Assembly (NCBI GenBank): GCA_037127255.1
Contig: JBANSL010000004.1
Coordinates: forward strand, 22,141,967-22,205,966
Length of the DNA: 64,000 bases
From: Persicaria tinctoria
Taxonomy: Eukaryota > Streptophyta > Magnoliopsida > Caryophyllales > Polygonaceae
Reading direction: 5' to 3'
Below are positions 31,697 to 40,834 of the stretch, in pieces. The notes under the pieces were generated by a model. The model saw only the letters and a program-made list of their open reading frames with translations, was not told where the DNA came from and did not search any database. Positions within the stretch are counted from its first letter, which is position 1; each line of letters starts with the position of its first letter. Position numbers and translations under genes: made by a program.

Positions 31697-32430
31697 AACG
31701 GTGGCCATGTGAGGCGATGCAATAAAGGTCAGATCTTTTTGTGCAATTCATCTTCTATCCCTATGAGCATGATTCTTTTGCGAGAGTTGAAGGTGATCCT
31801 TGTTTGTGTTATTGAAGCGAAAGTGATCTTAATGCAACTTGGATTAATTATGTGAAAAAGGGTTAGTAACAATTAGGGTTTATGCGAGAGCCTCTATATG
31901 CCTATTTGTTAATAACGAAAGTTATTTGATGGAAAGCATGATCTTTTATGCCTTTATGTGTTACTTTGCATGGTTATCGTTGTGGTGTTGAAACCCTATC
32001 TTTGGAAGTCTTTTAATATATCGAAGTTTATTTCTGTCGAAAATCTGCGTTTGTCTTTAATTCTGCAATTCTAAGTTTTTCTGCATTCTTGTCGAGATAG
32101 AGGACAGCTAGTCGAAGTCGAGTAGCTTCTGTGTCCTCGTTTTATTTGCTTTTCGTTTTTGCTTTGCTTTGCTTTATTTTGCTTTTGTTTTAGTTGCCCT
32201 TGCCGGGTTTATTTGTTTCTTTCGTTTTTGTGTTTTTGTCTTTCTGCTGCTTCTGTGAGAATTTACAGCTACCTGAGAACTGCTGACGTGCTTCCTCGTG
32301 GATTCGATCCTGATTTTCTCTTACTACAACGGGAGGAAGTCTTGTATTTATTTGCTGAGACAGGGAAGTCAGTCTGAACTTCATTTTATATTTATTTCAA
32401 TACTTGATTTACTCCTGCAACAACAAACCT

Positions 32431-32920
32431 CCAACCGTCTCGCCCTCTCCTAATTAGCGTGTCCTCGTTTTATCTGTTCGAATGCAGTAGGTTCTGTTTT
32501 TCTCCAGCTTTTCAACTCTGACTTTAATCACACTTTTCCGAGTCCTCGTTAATCCGATTGATGCATATGAATATGCGTTGGAAAGCTCTTTTCAAGGACT
32601 ACAAATCTCATGAAGGCTCCAGATCTTGAATCAAAGTGATGGATGGCGAAAATAATGCTTTTCTCCAGCTACACCACTTTTTGCTTTTGTTTGCCTTCTC
32701 CATTGCCTTCATGATTTTTCATTAAGCTCTAAAGTGCGTCCAATCTCTTCCAAATCACCTCCAAAACCTATAAAATCACCCCAAAGCTTGTGTAGACTGC
32801 ATATCTTGCAATATTAAGCATAACTACACATTTTCCTTACTTTCCCAACACAAAAGCTAATAAAATGACTTAGATGGAATGAAAACATGATGTAAAATAT
32901 GAGTAAAAATGCGGACATCA
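32431..32920 (-). repeat. RE3 5' LTR, outer part (after RE4)
   Basis: It resumes the RE3 LTR after RE4 and its target duplication, aligning with 17400-17888. It ends GCGGACATCA (minus TGATGTCCGC). Confidence 0.88.
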
Positions 32921-33858
32921 ACGGTGATGAGTTGGTTCTCACTGAACCAAGCGCTGAGGATCGTTAGGGAGTCATAACGTCGAGCCAACGACGGTAACCA
33001 AAGGCGCTGGTTGGGAGGAAACCCAAGGTAATGGTTCAGGTCTTATTTTCTTTTTTCATTATGTTTTTTTTTTATTTTAGTTTTGGTTTGGTTTGGAAAA
33101 CTAACGTTGCAGGAAGGAAAAGAAGAAGGAAAGGGACGAAGGAGCAGCTGGCCGCCCCGTTGCCAGCCATACCGCCCCGCGGATAGGTCACAGCGAAATC
33201 TCTTCTCGAGCATCGCCAGCCGCCCCCTTGCCACCCTAGGTCGGCCGCGGCTAAGATAGAGAGAGAAATCGTTTCGAGATTCCCCAGCCGCCTGGTAGCC
33301 TACCCTGGCCGCCCCACGGCCCCTGCCGGATAGATAATTTTAACGCCCACTTGCTACACCCCTTTTACCCTAACCACACATTTTTATTTACCTTCTTTCA
33401 CCTAGCCGCCTCCACGCCACATTCCTCTCCTTTCTTCATCCTCTTCAACTTCCAAATCCTCCATTAACCCTCTTTCTCCAAGCTTTTTACTTTCCCCTAA
33501 ATCTCCACAAAAACACTCTTTTCTCATCTTCCATCTTCACAAAAATCCACCATATCACCTCTCTCTCCTAGATCTTCACAAATATCGGCCTCTACCAAGA
33601 AACCTCAATGTTTTTCTTCAAAGCCACCACGGAGGGAGGAAGTTAGGGACGTCAGAGAGCAGCTTCGACGTCGGAGTTCATAGATCCGGAAAAATCTCCG
33701 ATCGCCCCATCGCCAGTCTAGCCGCCTCGCGCCCACCGCTGTTGCCAGCCGCCCCGTTGCCCCTACCGGCTGCCCCGCGGCCACTGCAAAACCTGATATT
33801 CTATGAGTTTTTCTTGATTCCAACTCTTTTTGGGTGATTTTATTTGCTCGAATTAGCA
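32921..33858 (+). other. RE1 end of pol and 3' spacer
   Basis: The first 50 bp read NGDELVLTEPSAED-like residues with a stop at about 32970, the probable last residues of RE1 integrase, then AAAGGCGCTGGTTGGGAGGAAACCC, similar to the segment after the RE2 integrase stop (AGCGCTTACGGGAGG at about 50220). The rest is a noncoding spacer with the RE1 word family: GCCGCCCCGTTGCCAGCC and ACCGCCCCGCGG at 33150-33330 and again at 33700-33785. No gene. Confidence 0.6.
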
Positions 33859-34126
33859 ATGTCTATACCCCATAGAATAAATAAAGGTCAGAAGAAGAAG
33901 TGGAATGCTCTAAACACTCGAAATTTCTTTATAACCAAATTTTTTCATGAGTCTACACTTCGATTGTTAGAGATGGATGTATGTACTAGGCAATTATTGG
34001 AGCATGGGGGCTGAGGAAATTTTATATGGAAGAATGCTCCTACATATTCGAGCGTATGGAAAGAATTTATATCTACTTTGAGTGTGAGGCATACATCTAT
34101 TGAGTTTCGATTGCTTGGGAGTGATT
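33859..34126 (+). pseudogene. RE1 post-pol ORF (ATHILA ORF1-like), N-terminal part
   Basis: The ATG at 33859 starts a frame with a basic N-terminus (INKGQKKKWNAL), then FFHESTLRLLEMDVCTRQLL and, after one TGA at a probable Trp, NFIWKNAPTYSSVWKEFIST and LSVRHTSIEFRLLGSD. It is interrupted at 34127 by RE5 and continues in frame at 43102. Position after pol is where Athila-type elements carry an additional ORF, sometimes called env-like; the function is not established. I assign it by position and general resemblance to the plant ATHILA ORF-1-type proteins. Confidence 0.65.
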
Positions 34127-36410
34127 TGTTGTATTGCAGGAGGATGGTCAAGTATGAAATAAATATAAAATGTAGATCATACTGACTTCCCTGTCTCAGC
34201 AAATAAATACAAGACATCCTCCCGTTGTAGTAAGAGAATAGTCAGGATCGAATCCACGAGGAAGCACGTCAGCAGTTCTCAGGTAGCAGTAAATTCTCAC
34301 AGAAGCAGCCGAAAAGACAGAAACAAGAGCAGAAAAGACACAGAAATAAAAGCAGAAAATAAAGAACAAAAGCAAAGCAAGAAAAGACAAAGCGAAACAG
34401 CAAATAAAACGAGGACACAGAAGCTACTCGATCTCGAGTAAGCTGTCCTCTATATCGACAAAGAAAAGTGTGAAAACAGAAAAACAGAAACGAAAGCAAA
34501 TAACTCGACGAAGACCAAGCTACTCGATCTCGACTACGTCTACTCGAGATCGACTAGAGCATGCAAAGACAGAAACTTGAAAATCGATGACAGAAGCAGA
34601 AAACTCAACTCGACACAGACAGGTTCTACTCGAGATCGACTACAACCTACTCGATCTCGACGAGTTTCTCCTCTATCTCGACAAAGAATACAGAAAACTT
34701 AAAGTGCAAATGTTGAACAAAGAACTCAGAAATTTAATGAAATAAATCAATATATAAAAGACTTCCAAAGCCAGGGTTTCAACACCACAACGATAACCAT
34801 GCAAAGTAACACATAAAGGCATAAAAGATCATGTTTTCCATCAAATAACTTTCGTCATTAACAAATAGGCATATAGAGGCTTTCGCATAAACCCTAATTG
34901 TTACTAACCCTTTTTCACATATTTAATCCAAGTTGCATTAAGATCACTTTCGCTTCAATAACACAAACAAGGATCACCTTCAACTCTCGCAAAAGAATCA
35001 TGCTCATAGGGATAGAAGATGAATCGCACAAAAAGATCTGACCTTTATCGCATCGCCTCACATGGCCACCGTCGGGCTCACCCCAGCCCCAGAAGTGGGT
35101 GGACTACTCACGCCTTATTGCGATAACAGAATTTGATGTATAAAAAGAACTAACTTGCATTAACACTAAATTCAAAGCCTTTTACAATCTCAGCAATCAA
35201 CTTTCGCAGAAAGCCAAAACCCTAAAAACCTTAGAACTCCTAAACTTCTCTGTGGAACTAACTAATTGTCTCTGAAATTGAATTGTGATATGGAATGAAT
35301 AAAACTGAGCCCCCTAGGGCCTTATTTATAGCCTTCATTCCCTAGCTATTCTAGTAAAAGAAAATATCTATCTCTATCTAAAATTATATCTAAAGCCTTT
35401 AAAGATAAATAAATGCCATAATGGAAATAAATCTAAAAGGAAAAGATAAAACTAAATAGGGTAAGCCTTCATGTCTTGATAGATTGCGTCTTCCATAGAT
35501 AGAACTTGATGGATTTGGATAGAATCTTCCTCCTTCGGCCCCAAGGAATCCCAAGTCTAGTCGGATTGTTCCTCGTCGAGAAGCTTCTGGAAACTGGTCT
35601 ACTCGACCTCGACGAAGGCTCGTCGACCTCGACCAGACTTGTTCGTCGACTGGACTTCTCGGCTAGATCTGCTCGATGTGGCTCGGACCTGGCTCACCGG
35701 TGCTCGTCGACCTCGACAAAGCCTTGTCGATCTCGACCAGGGTGGTCTTGCCGACTGGACTTCCTCGGGTAGGCGTGCTCGACAAGCCTGGATCTGGACT
35801 CAGGGGCTCGTCGACCTCGACAAGACGTAGTCGACCTCAAGTAGAGGTGTGTCTTTCTTGGTCGAGCAACTCTTCCTCGGCAAGGACTCGGACTGGCACG
35901 GTGGGTCTTGTCGATCTCGACTAGGGCTTGTCGAGATCGAGTAGGCGTCCTCGGCTTCTCGATCAGTCCTCTTCTCGACTCCGGGTGTGGTGTCTGGTCC
36001 TCGTCGATCTCGACTAGGGCTTGTCGAGATCGAGTTGGGTCCGGAGCCGGGTTGGTCTAGCTCTCTCGATCAGGCTCTGTCGACAAGGCTGTGCTCGGAC
36101 ATGCTCGTCTAGGTCGAGGAAGAGCTACTCGAGATCGAGTAGCCTGAGTTCTTGGCTCGATTCGACTGGTTCCGTTGCTCCTTCGACCTTGGACTTCTGT
36201 AGTGGTTTTCCGAGCTTTTCCGACCTTCTGTAGAATTGCTGTAAAATGCCTCGATTTCTGCGAATTAAACAGAAACTGGTGTAGATTCCATAATTTGGCA
36301 AATAAACATAAACTACATAGATTATGTACTATCTAAGCCCAAATGAATGCAATGTATACAGAAATCGATTTAAAAGTTGCTGTAAAACATGGCAGATTCA
36401 GCTCACAACA
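34127..36410 (-). repeat. RE5 3' LTR (2284 bp)
   Basis: On the minus strand TGTTGTGAGC (36410) to TGCAATACAACA (34127). TATA box at 35319-35333 (plus strand GCCTTATTTATAGCC). Hairpin block at 35074-35089. Words TCGATCTCGA, TCGACCTCGA and TCGAGATCGA lie at 34420-34680 and 35560-36140. Relative to the other LTR it has 20 extra bp of word sequence near 35612. Confidence 0.93.
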
Positions 36411-37201
36411 AACACCCCATACTTAAGCTTGCTTGTCCTCAAGCAATACTTTTAATTGTCATTCAGGGGAAGAATTCAAACTCTCAACATCTTAGATTCA
36501 TTATTATATAACCCTGCAATCAATTGCCATCCTCGAAAAGGTACTTGTGTCACAGATTCATGCATGGTTTTCAAGAAAATATGCACTTCATTGTGTCACA
36601 GATTCATGCATGGTTTTCAAATTTTACCTTCTTTCATTGTTTTCAAGAAAATATGCACTTCATTGTGACTTCCCTTTACTAGGCAATTTCATGCTATATC
36701 TCTAATGAATCCAATTTTGCATCGTCGAGTTCAATATAAGCTTCAATGACATTAATCAAAATTTTCAATGGGGGTCATTTTTCTCAAATTTTATAAGACA
36801 TGCATATAAGCACATAAATAAATAATGCATTCCAAAATAGCCATGTAGCAATTCAAAGAAATAATGCACCAATAATGTCAAATATGATCAATATGCATGA
36901 AGTAAGCCCTTCCCCCACCCCATACTTAAACATTACAGTGTCCTCACTGTATAAAAACAAGGGTAAAGAAAGAAACTCACAAGACAGATGTGCAGATTTC
37001 TCTAAATATCGAATGGAGCACCTCCTAGCCGAGTAAGACTTGGTTCTATCCATTGACCTGAAAAGTATGGAAGACATATACCCACAATAGAAAAACAGAA
37101 AATGTTCAAAACCAAAACAAAAAAGAAAGTCTCAAATGTCCTAAAAAGTCTATGTACATGCTCTAGATTTTATAGTCGCTAGGCCGACTTTCCATTAATG
37201 C
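36411..37201 (-). other. RE5 3' noncoding region
   Basis: No gene. The PPT-like motif is at 36411-36426 (next to the LTR) and at 36909-36928. Near 36545-36670 a phrase (CACAGATTCATGCATGGTTT ... GAAAATATGCACTTCATTGTG) is duplicated, and the region is about half as long as in RE4. Confidence 0.7.
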
Positions 37202-38791
37202 TCAAGGTGGCATCTGCAGGGCCCATGTAGCTTGGGCCTCAAATAAGACTCCATTCTTGTCCATCAGCTGTAATCCTCCAGAATGGATCTTGTTCACCAC
37301 GAACGGTCCCATCCGCTTCTTGTTGAATTTGTTGGGAAACCAATGATCCTTTGATTTAGAGACATAGAGATTGTCTCCAACTTCATATTCCTTAGGCTCA
37401 TCATTGGATATCCTGCACAATCGCACATACCAAGGCAGACCTCTCCCATGTATAGATAAATCTTTAATGGAAATAGGAGAAGAAAGATCCATACCTTGGC
37501 TTACCTTCGCAGAGACGGAGTAGGGGACCACTGTGTTTGGTCGATCTCGACTAGGGCTAGTTGATCTCGACGAGTCTGCAGGTTCTGGCGGTGTAGGGGT
37601 CGAAGAGGAAGAAGTCGACGAAGAAGGCTTGTCGACCTCGAGTAGCCTACTCGATCTCAAGTAGGGCTCCGCTCCTGGTGGCTGCAGCGTCGATGAAGCA
37701 GGCTCTGGTGGCGTCGGGTGGTGGTCGATCTCGACAAGACTAGTCGAGATCGACGAGGCTCCTTGCTCTGGTGGTCTCAGCGTCGAGGAAGACGAATCTG
37801 GTGGCGCCGGGTGGTGGTTGATCTCGACAAGGCTAGTCGAGATCGACGAGGGTGGTTCGTTAGACGGCTTCTGTGTCGAGGAAGCAGGAACTGGGCTCCC
37901 AAAGTGGTGGTCGACATCGACAAGGGTGGTCGAGGTCGAGTTGCCCTGGCCGTCTGGTGGAGTCAGCGTCGAGGAAGATGAAGCCAAGGCCGTCGAGTGG
38001 TGGTCGACCTCGACAAGGGTGGTCGAGATCGACGAGCCTGGTTTGTCTGGTTCGCTGCTTGACGACGTTGGTGCTGGTGGAGTCTCCTTGGTCTGGTCGA
38101 GATCGAGTAGGGTTCTACTCGATGTCGAGGAGCCTTGGTCGATCTTGACCCCATACTTAGTCCCTGTCAAGGCATCCGAAAAATAATGAATCCACAACGA
38201 CTTACCTTGGTATGTGTCGATTGGATTCTTTGTGTTCTCCTTGAGGATTTCCATGATCTCCTCCACCTGGGCTTCCATGTCCTTCTTTTCCAGCTCCTCA
38301 GGGGTCATATTTCTAACCTTGGGTTCCCCGCAGATGATGTAGCCAGCTGAGATAGATTTGACCTCTTCCATTGGACCTGTATGCCTTTCAGTTTTATTAA
38401 AGGAATACTCAATTACCTCATCGCTGATGTTGAAGGTGAGCACTCCTTTCCTAACGCTTATGTTGGCATCCACCGTCGCCAAGAATGGTCTTCCTAAAAT
38501 AATTGGACAAGCAGGATCTTCTTGCATATCAACTATTAAGAAATCAGTAGGGACGAAGAATTTACCTACTTGTACTAGGTCATTTTCCACCATGCCTGTT
38601 GGGATGACCACCGTGTTGTTGGCTATGCAAAATCTAGCATCCACAGGCTCCAAGGCACCTATCTTGAACTTGGACCAAATTGTTAAAGGCTTTATACTCA
38701 CACTAGCTCCAAGATCACATAGGGCATTAATTTTGTATGGACCAAATCCAATAGTTATAGCAAACTTACCTGGATCCGGCCTCTTCTCCAA
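37202..38791 (-). CDS. RE5 protease, linker and integrase CTD-like fusion (529 codons open)
   Basis: An uninterrupted frame. The protease comes first: FAITIGFGPYKINALCDLGA with catalytic D-L-G-A-S, VVIPTGMVENDLVQVGKFFV, ACPIILGRPFLATVDANISV. A linker from about residue 190 to 400 contains KYGVKIDQGSS and then five or more copies of a unit like SISTSLVEIDHHP, encoded by TCGATCTCGA/TCGAGATCGA-type words (37530-38150). The end is VSQGMDLSSPISIKDLSIHG, YEVGDNLYVSKSKDHWFPNK, KKRMGPFVVNKIHSGGLQLM, TWALQMPP: the integrase C-terminal-domain-like fold with its GPF. The natural start is upstream; a frameshift near 38790 separates it from gag. An open fusion of this kind in three families argues that it is a real design. 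Confidence 0.75.
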   Translation of the reverse strand: MEKRPDPGKFAITIGFGPYKINALCDLGASVSIKPLTIWSKFKIGALEPVDARFCIANNTVVIPTGMVENDLVQVGKFFVPTDFLIVDMQEDPACPIILGRPFLATVDANISVRKGVLTFNISDEVIEYSFNKTERHTGPMEEVKSISAGYIICGEPKVRNMTPEELEKKDMEAQVEEIMEILKENTKNPIDTYQGKSLWIHYFSDALTGTKYGVKIDQGSSTSSRTLLDLDQTKETPPAPTSSSSEPDKPGSSISTTLVEVDHHSTALASSSSTLTPPDGQGNSTSTTLVDVDHHFGSPVPASSTQKPSNEPPSSISTSLVEINHHPAPPDSSSSTLRPPEQGASSISTSLVEIDHHPTPPEPASSTLQPPGAEPYLRSSRLLEVDKPSSSTSSSSTPTPPEPADSSRSTSPSRDRPNTVVPYSVSAKVSQGMDLSSPISIKDLSIHGRGLPWYVRLCRISNDEPKEYEVGDNLYVSKSKDHWFPNKFNKKRMGPFVVNKIHSGGLQLMDKNGVLFEAQATWALQMPP

Positions 38792-40751
38792 TCTGTCCAG
38801 ATGGCTGCATTCCTCTGTGATTTGCCATTGACCGCTTTTTGCTCAGAATCTCCTTCAGAAACTTGACATAGGATGACATTTCATTGAGAGCTTCTGTGAA
38901 GGGAATGGTGACGTTGAGTTTCTGAAGCATCTTGATGAAGCGCTGAAACTTTTTCTCTGCCGGGTCCTTTAGAGATTTTGTGGGGAAAGGCAGCTTCTTT
39001 TTCTGATTCGGAGCCAGAACAGATGTCGGAGGTGCTGCAGGCTGCTTTATGTCGACCAGGGGCTCCTCGACATCGACCACGGTCTTGTCGATCTCGACTA
39101 GATTTGGTGTTGTCGAGTTGCTGTGTGGTGCAGACGAGGATTCTGGAAGTGTCTCCTTGAGGTCGACGAGGCTCTTGTCGAGGTCGACCACGACTTTGTC
39201 GGGATCGACTTGCTGTTCCTCGTCGTTCTGCTGCTTTCCGAGCTCTGGCTCTTGTAGTTGATGACCGCTTCTGATTTTTATAGCAGCGATGTGTCCAGTC
39301 TTTCCCTTAGGATTTGGTTCTGAAGATCCTGGAAGTGTCCCTGACTGTCTGGGGATTCCTGCTGCTAGCTGACCAATCTGTGTATCAACTGATTTCCGCC
39401 AGATATCAATTTCCCCAAGCCTAGAGTTGACACCTTGCATCTGAGTATAGACGGAGTTGAAGGATTGCCTAGTTTCTGAGTGGTTCCTCCGTATTTCCTC
39501 CAGGACTGTCTGTATATCATCCTTTTTCTGCTCCCTTTCCGGATGTCCTGGAGCTCTGTAGGGTGGGGGATTCCTAGGGACACCTTGGTTCCATTGTGGT
39601 TGCTGAAACCTTTGGTCCCCCATGTAGCGACTTGGACCCCCTGCGTAAGCTATATCCTCATGATGCTCTGCCATCCTGACTTGTTCTGCGTGTGGGCACT
39701 CAGGAGTGGTGTGCCTTTGCGATCCGCATTCAATGCAAGGCTGGTTGACAGAGAGATACTTTACTTGCTTGATGAGCTTCTTATTCTGGTCTCTGTAGTA
39801 CTACTCCCTAACATCAGGATCAATCTCCTTAGGTGGCTCATATAAGGGCATGAATGGTGCTGGCCTGGCGTATGGGTTCTCTTCATAAGTTGCAGTAGAC
39901 CCATACTTGTTGTCGTAGTTAGTGAGCTTCTCTAGCACACCCCATGCGTCAATTTGCGGCATTGTCAGATACTCATAGCGAGTATAATGGTTGATTCAGT
40001 CCTTTGTGACTTGATCAAGAGAGTTGAAGAAGATCTCCTGAATGACGTAGGGTGGCTGTCCATGAGTAGGGCAAGATCGCAGAAGTTCCTTGTAGCGCTC
40101 CCATTCCTTTGCCAGCGGTTCCCCTTGCTTCTGTTTGAAGGCGGTCATTCTCTGGCGGAGATGTGCTGTTTTGGCAGGTGGGAAGAATTTGTTCAGAAAC
40201 TCTTGCTCTACTTGGGCCTAGGTTGTGAGTGATCTTCCTTTCAGCCCTTCCAGCCATTTCAGTGTAGGCCCAGCGAGAGACCAGCGAAAAGATTTCATCT
40301 TGACATATTCCAGAGTTGTACCTTCAGCAATAGTGCGGCACGTGTCAGAAAAGTTTGTAATATGTTCAAGAGGACACTCATTAAATCTACCATAGAAGGC
40401 ATTATTTTTCAGCTCTATAAGAAATTGAGTGCGAATTTCAAAAGAGTTTTCAGGGATAAGAATCGCTGATTTAGGCACGACGAGAGTTGGGTGCATGTAG
40501 TCCTCTGCCGTGGTTGGATATTGGGCAAGCTCAGCCTGTGCTTGTTCCCTTGCTGCTCTCTCAGCGGCGATAACAGCATCCTTAGCGGCGATAGCAGTAT
40601 CCTCTGTGGCCAATTCCCTGGTAAGCCTAGCGACCAGCTGTTCCTGTGTCTCCGCAGCTGACATGACTCTTTGTAGTTTAGCTCGGATGTGAAATAGGTG
40701 TTCCGGTTCGTCTAAGACGTCAAACTCAGGTGTTTGACCGGAACGGCGCAT
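38766..40751 (-). pseudogene. RE5 gag
   Basis: Starts MRRSGQTPEFDVLDEPEHLF at 40751, 60 bp after the PBS. A coiled coil (ARLTRELATEDTAIAAKDAV) and capsid-like part (FYGRFNECPLEHITNFSDTC, KSFRWSLAGPTLKWLEGL) come first. Three in-frame stops follow: TAG for Trp near 40218, TGA near 39998, TAG for Gln near 39800. The knuckle CIECGSQRHTTPEC is intact (about 39700-39741). From 39674 the frame is open for 302 codons: PQWNQGVPRNPPPYRAPGHP, a second coiled coil, RSGHQLQEPELGKQQ, a VDLDKSLVDL-type linker, and KFQRFIKMLQKLNVTIPFTE. It ends at a frameshift next to the protease. Confidence 0.85.
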
Positions 40752-40813
40752 ACACCTGAAAAGTAACTCAAAGAAACAGTGAGAACTGACTACCTAAGGC
40801 GCGAATGATTGCC

Positions 40814-40832
40814 TCCCCGGCAACGGCGCCAA
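40814..40832 (-). other. Primer binding site, tRNA-Asp type (RE5)
   Basis: The minus strand reads TTGGCGCCGTTGCCGGGGA, a full consensus match, two bases from the 5' LTR end. Confidence 0.93.
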
Positions 40833-40834
40833 TT

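Larger units (their letters stand above)
23723..32425 (+). mobile_element. RE4: non-autonomous Athila/Tat-like retrotransposon inserted in the RE3 LTR
   Basis: An 8703-bp element with TGTTGTGAGC...CAACAACA ends and perfect 5-bp duplications AACCT (23718-23722 and 32426-32430). The two halves of the RE3 LTR match the left RE3 LTR on either side. Order: 5' LTR, tRNA-Asp PBS, gag, protease, word-rich linker, integrase CTD-like segment, 1.46-kb noncoding, 3' LTR. It has no RT, RNase H or integrase core. It is the same family as RE5. The 5' LTR has lost its promoter segment (see findings), so this copy is probably silent. Confidence 0.93.
30273..32425 (+). repeat. RE4 3' LTR (2153 bp, full-length)
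   Basis: TGTTGTGAGC to CAACAACA. It keeps the promoter segment missing from the 5' copy: a TATA box GGCTATAAATAAGG at 31446-31459 and the hairpin block at 31681-31696. TCG-N4-CGA words fill 30530-31200. Confidence 0.93.
17034..32920 (-). mobile_element. RE3: non-autonomous Athila/Tat-like retrotransposon (contains RE4)
   Basis: A minus-strand element with its 5' LTR on the right (22952-23722 plus 32431-32920, split by RE4), a tRNA-Asp PBS, gag, protease and an integrase C-terminal-domain-like segment, 3' noncoding DNA and a left (3') LTR that lacks its outer part. RT, RNase H and the integrase core are absent. Its outer left end is missing, so a target duplication cannot be shown; RE1 resumes at 32921. 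Words in this family are of the type TCGGCGCCGA, TCGGCGTCGA and TCGATGTCGA. Confidence 0.8.
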
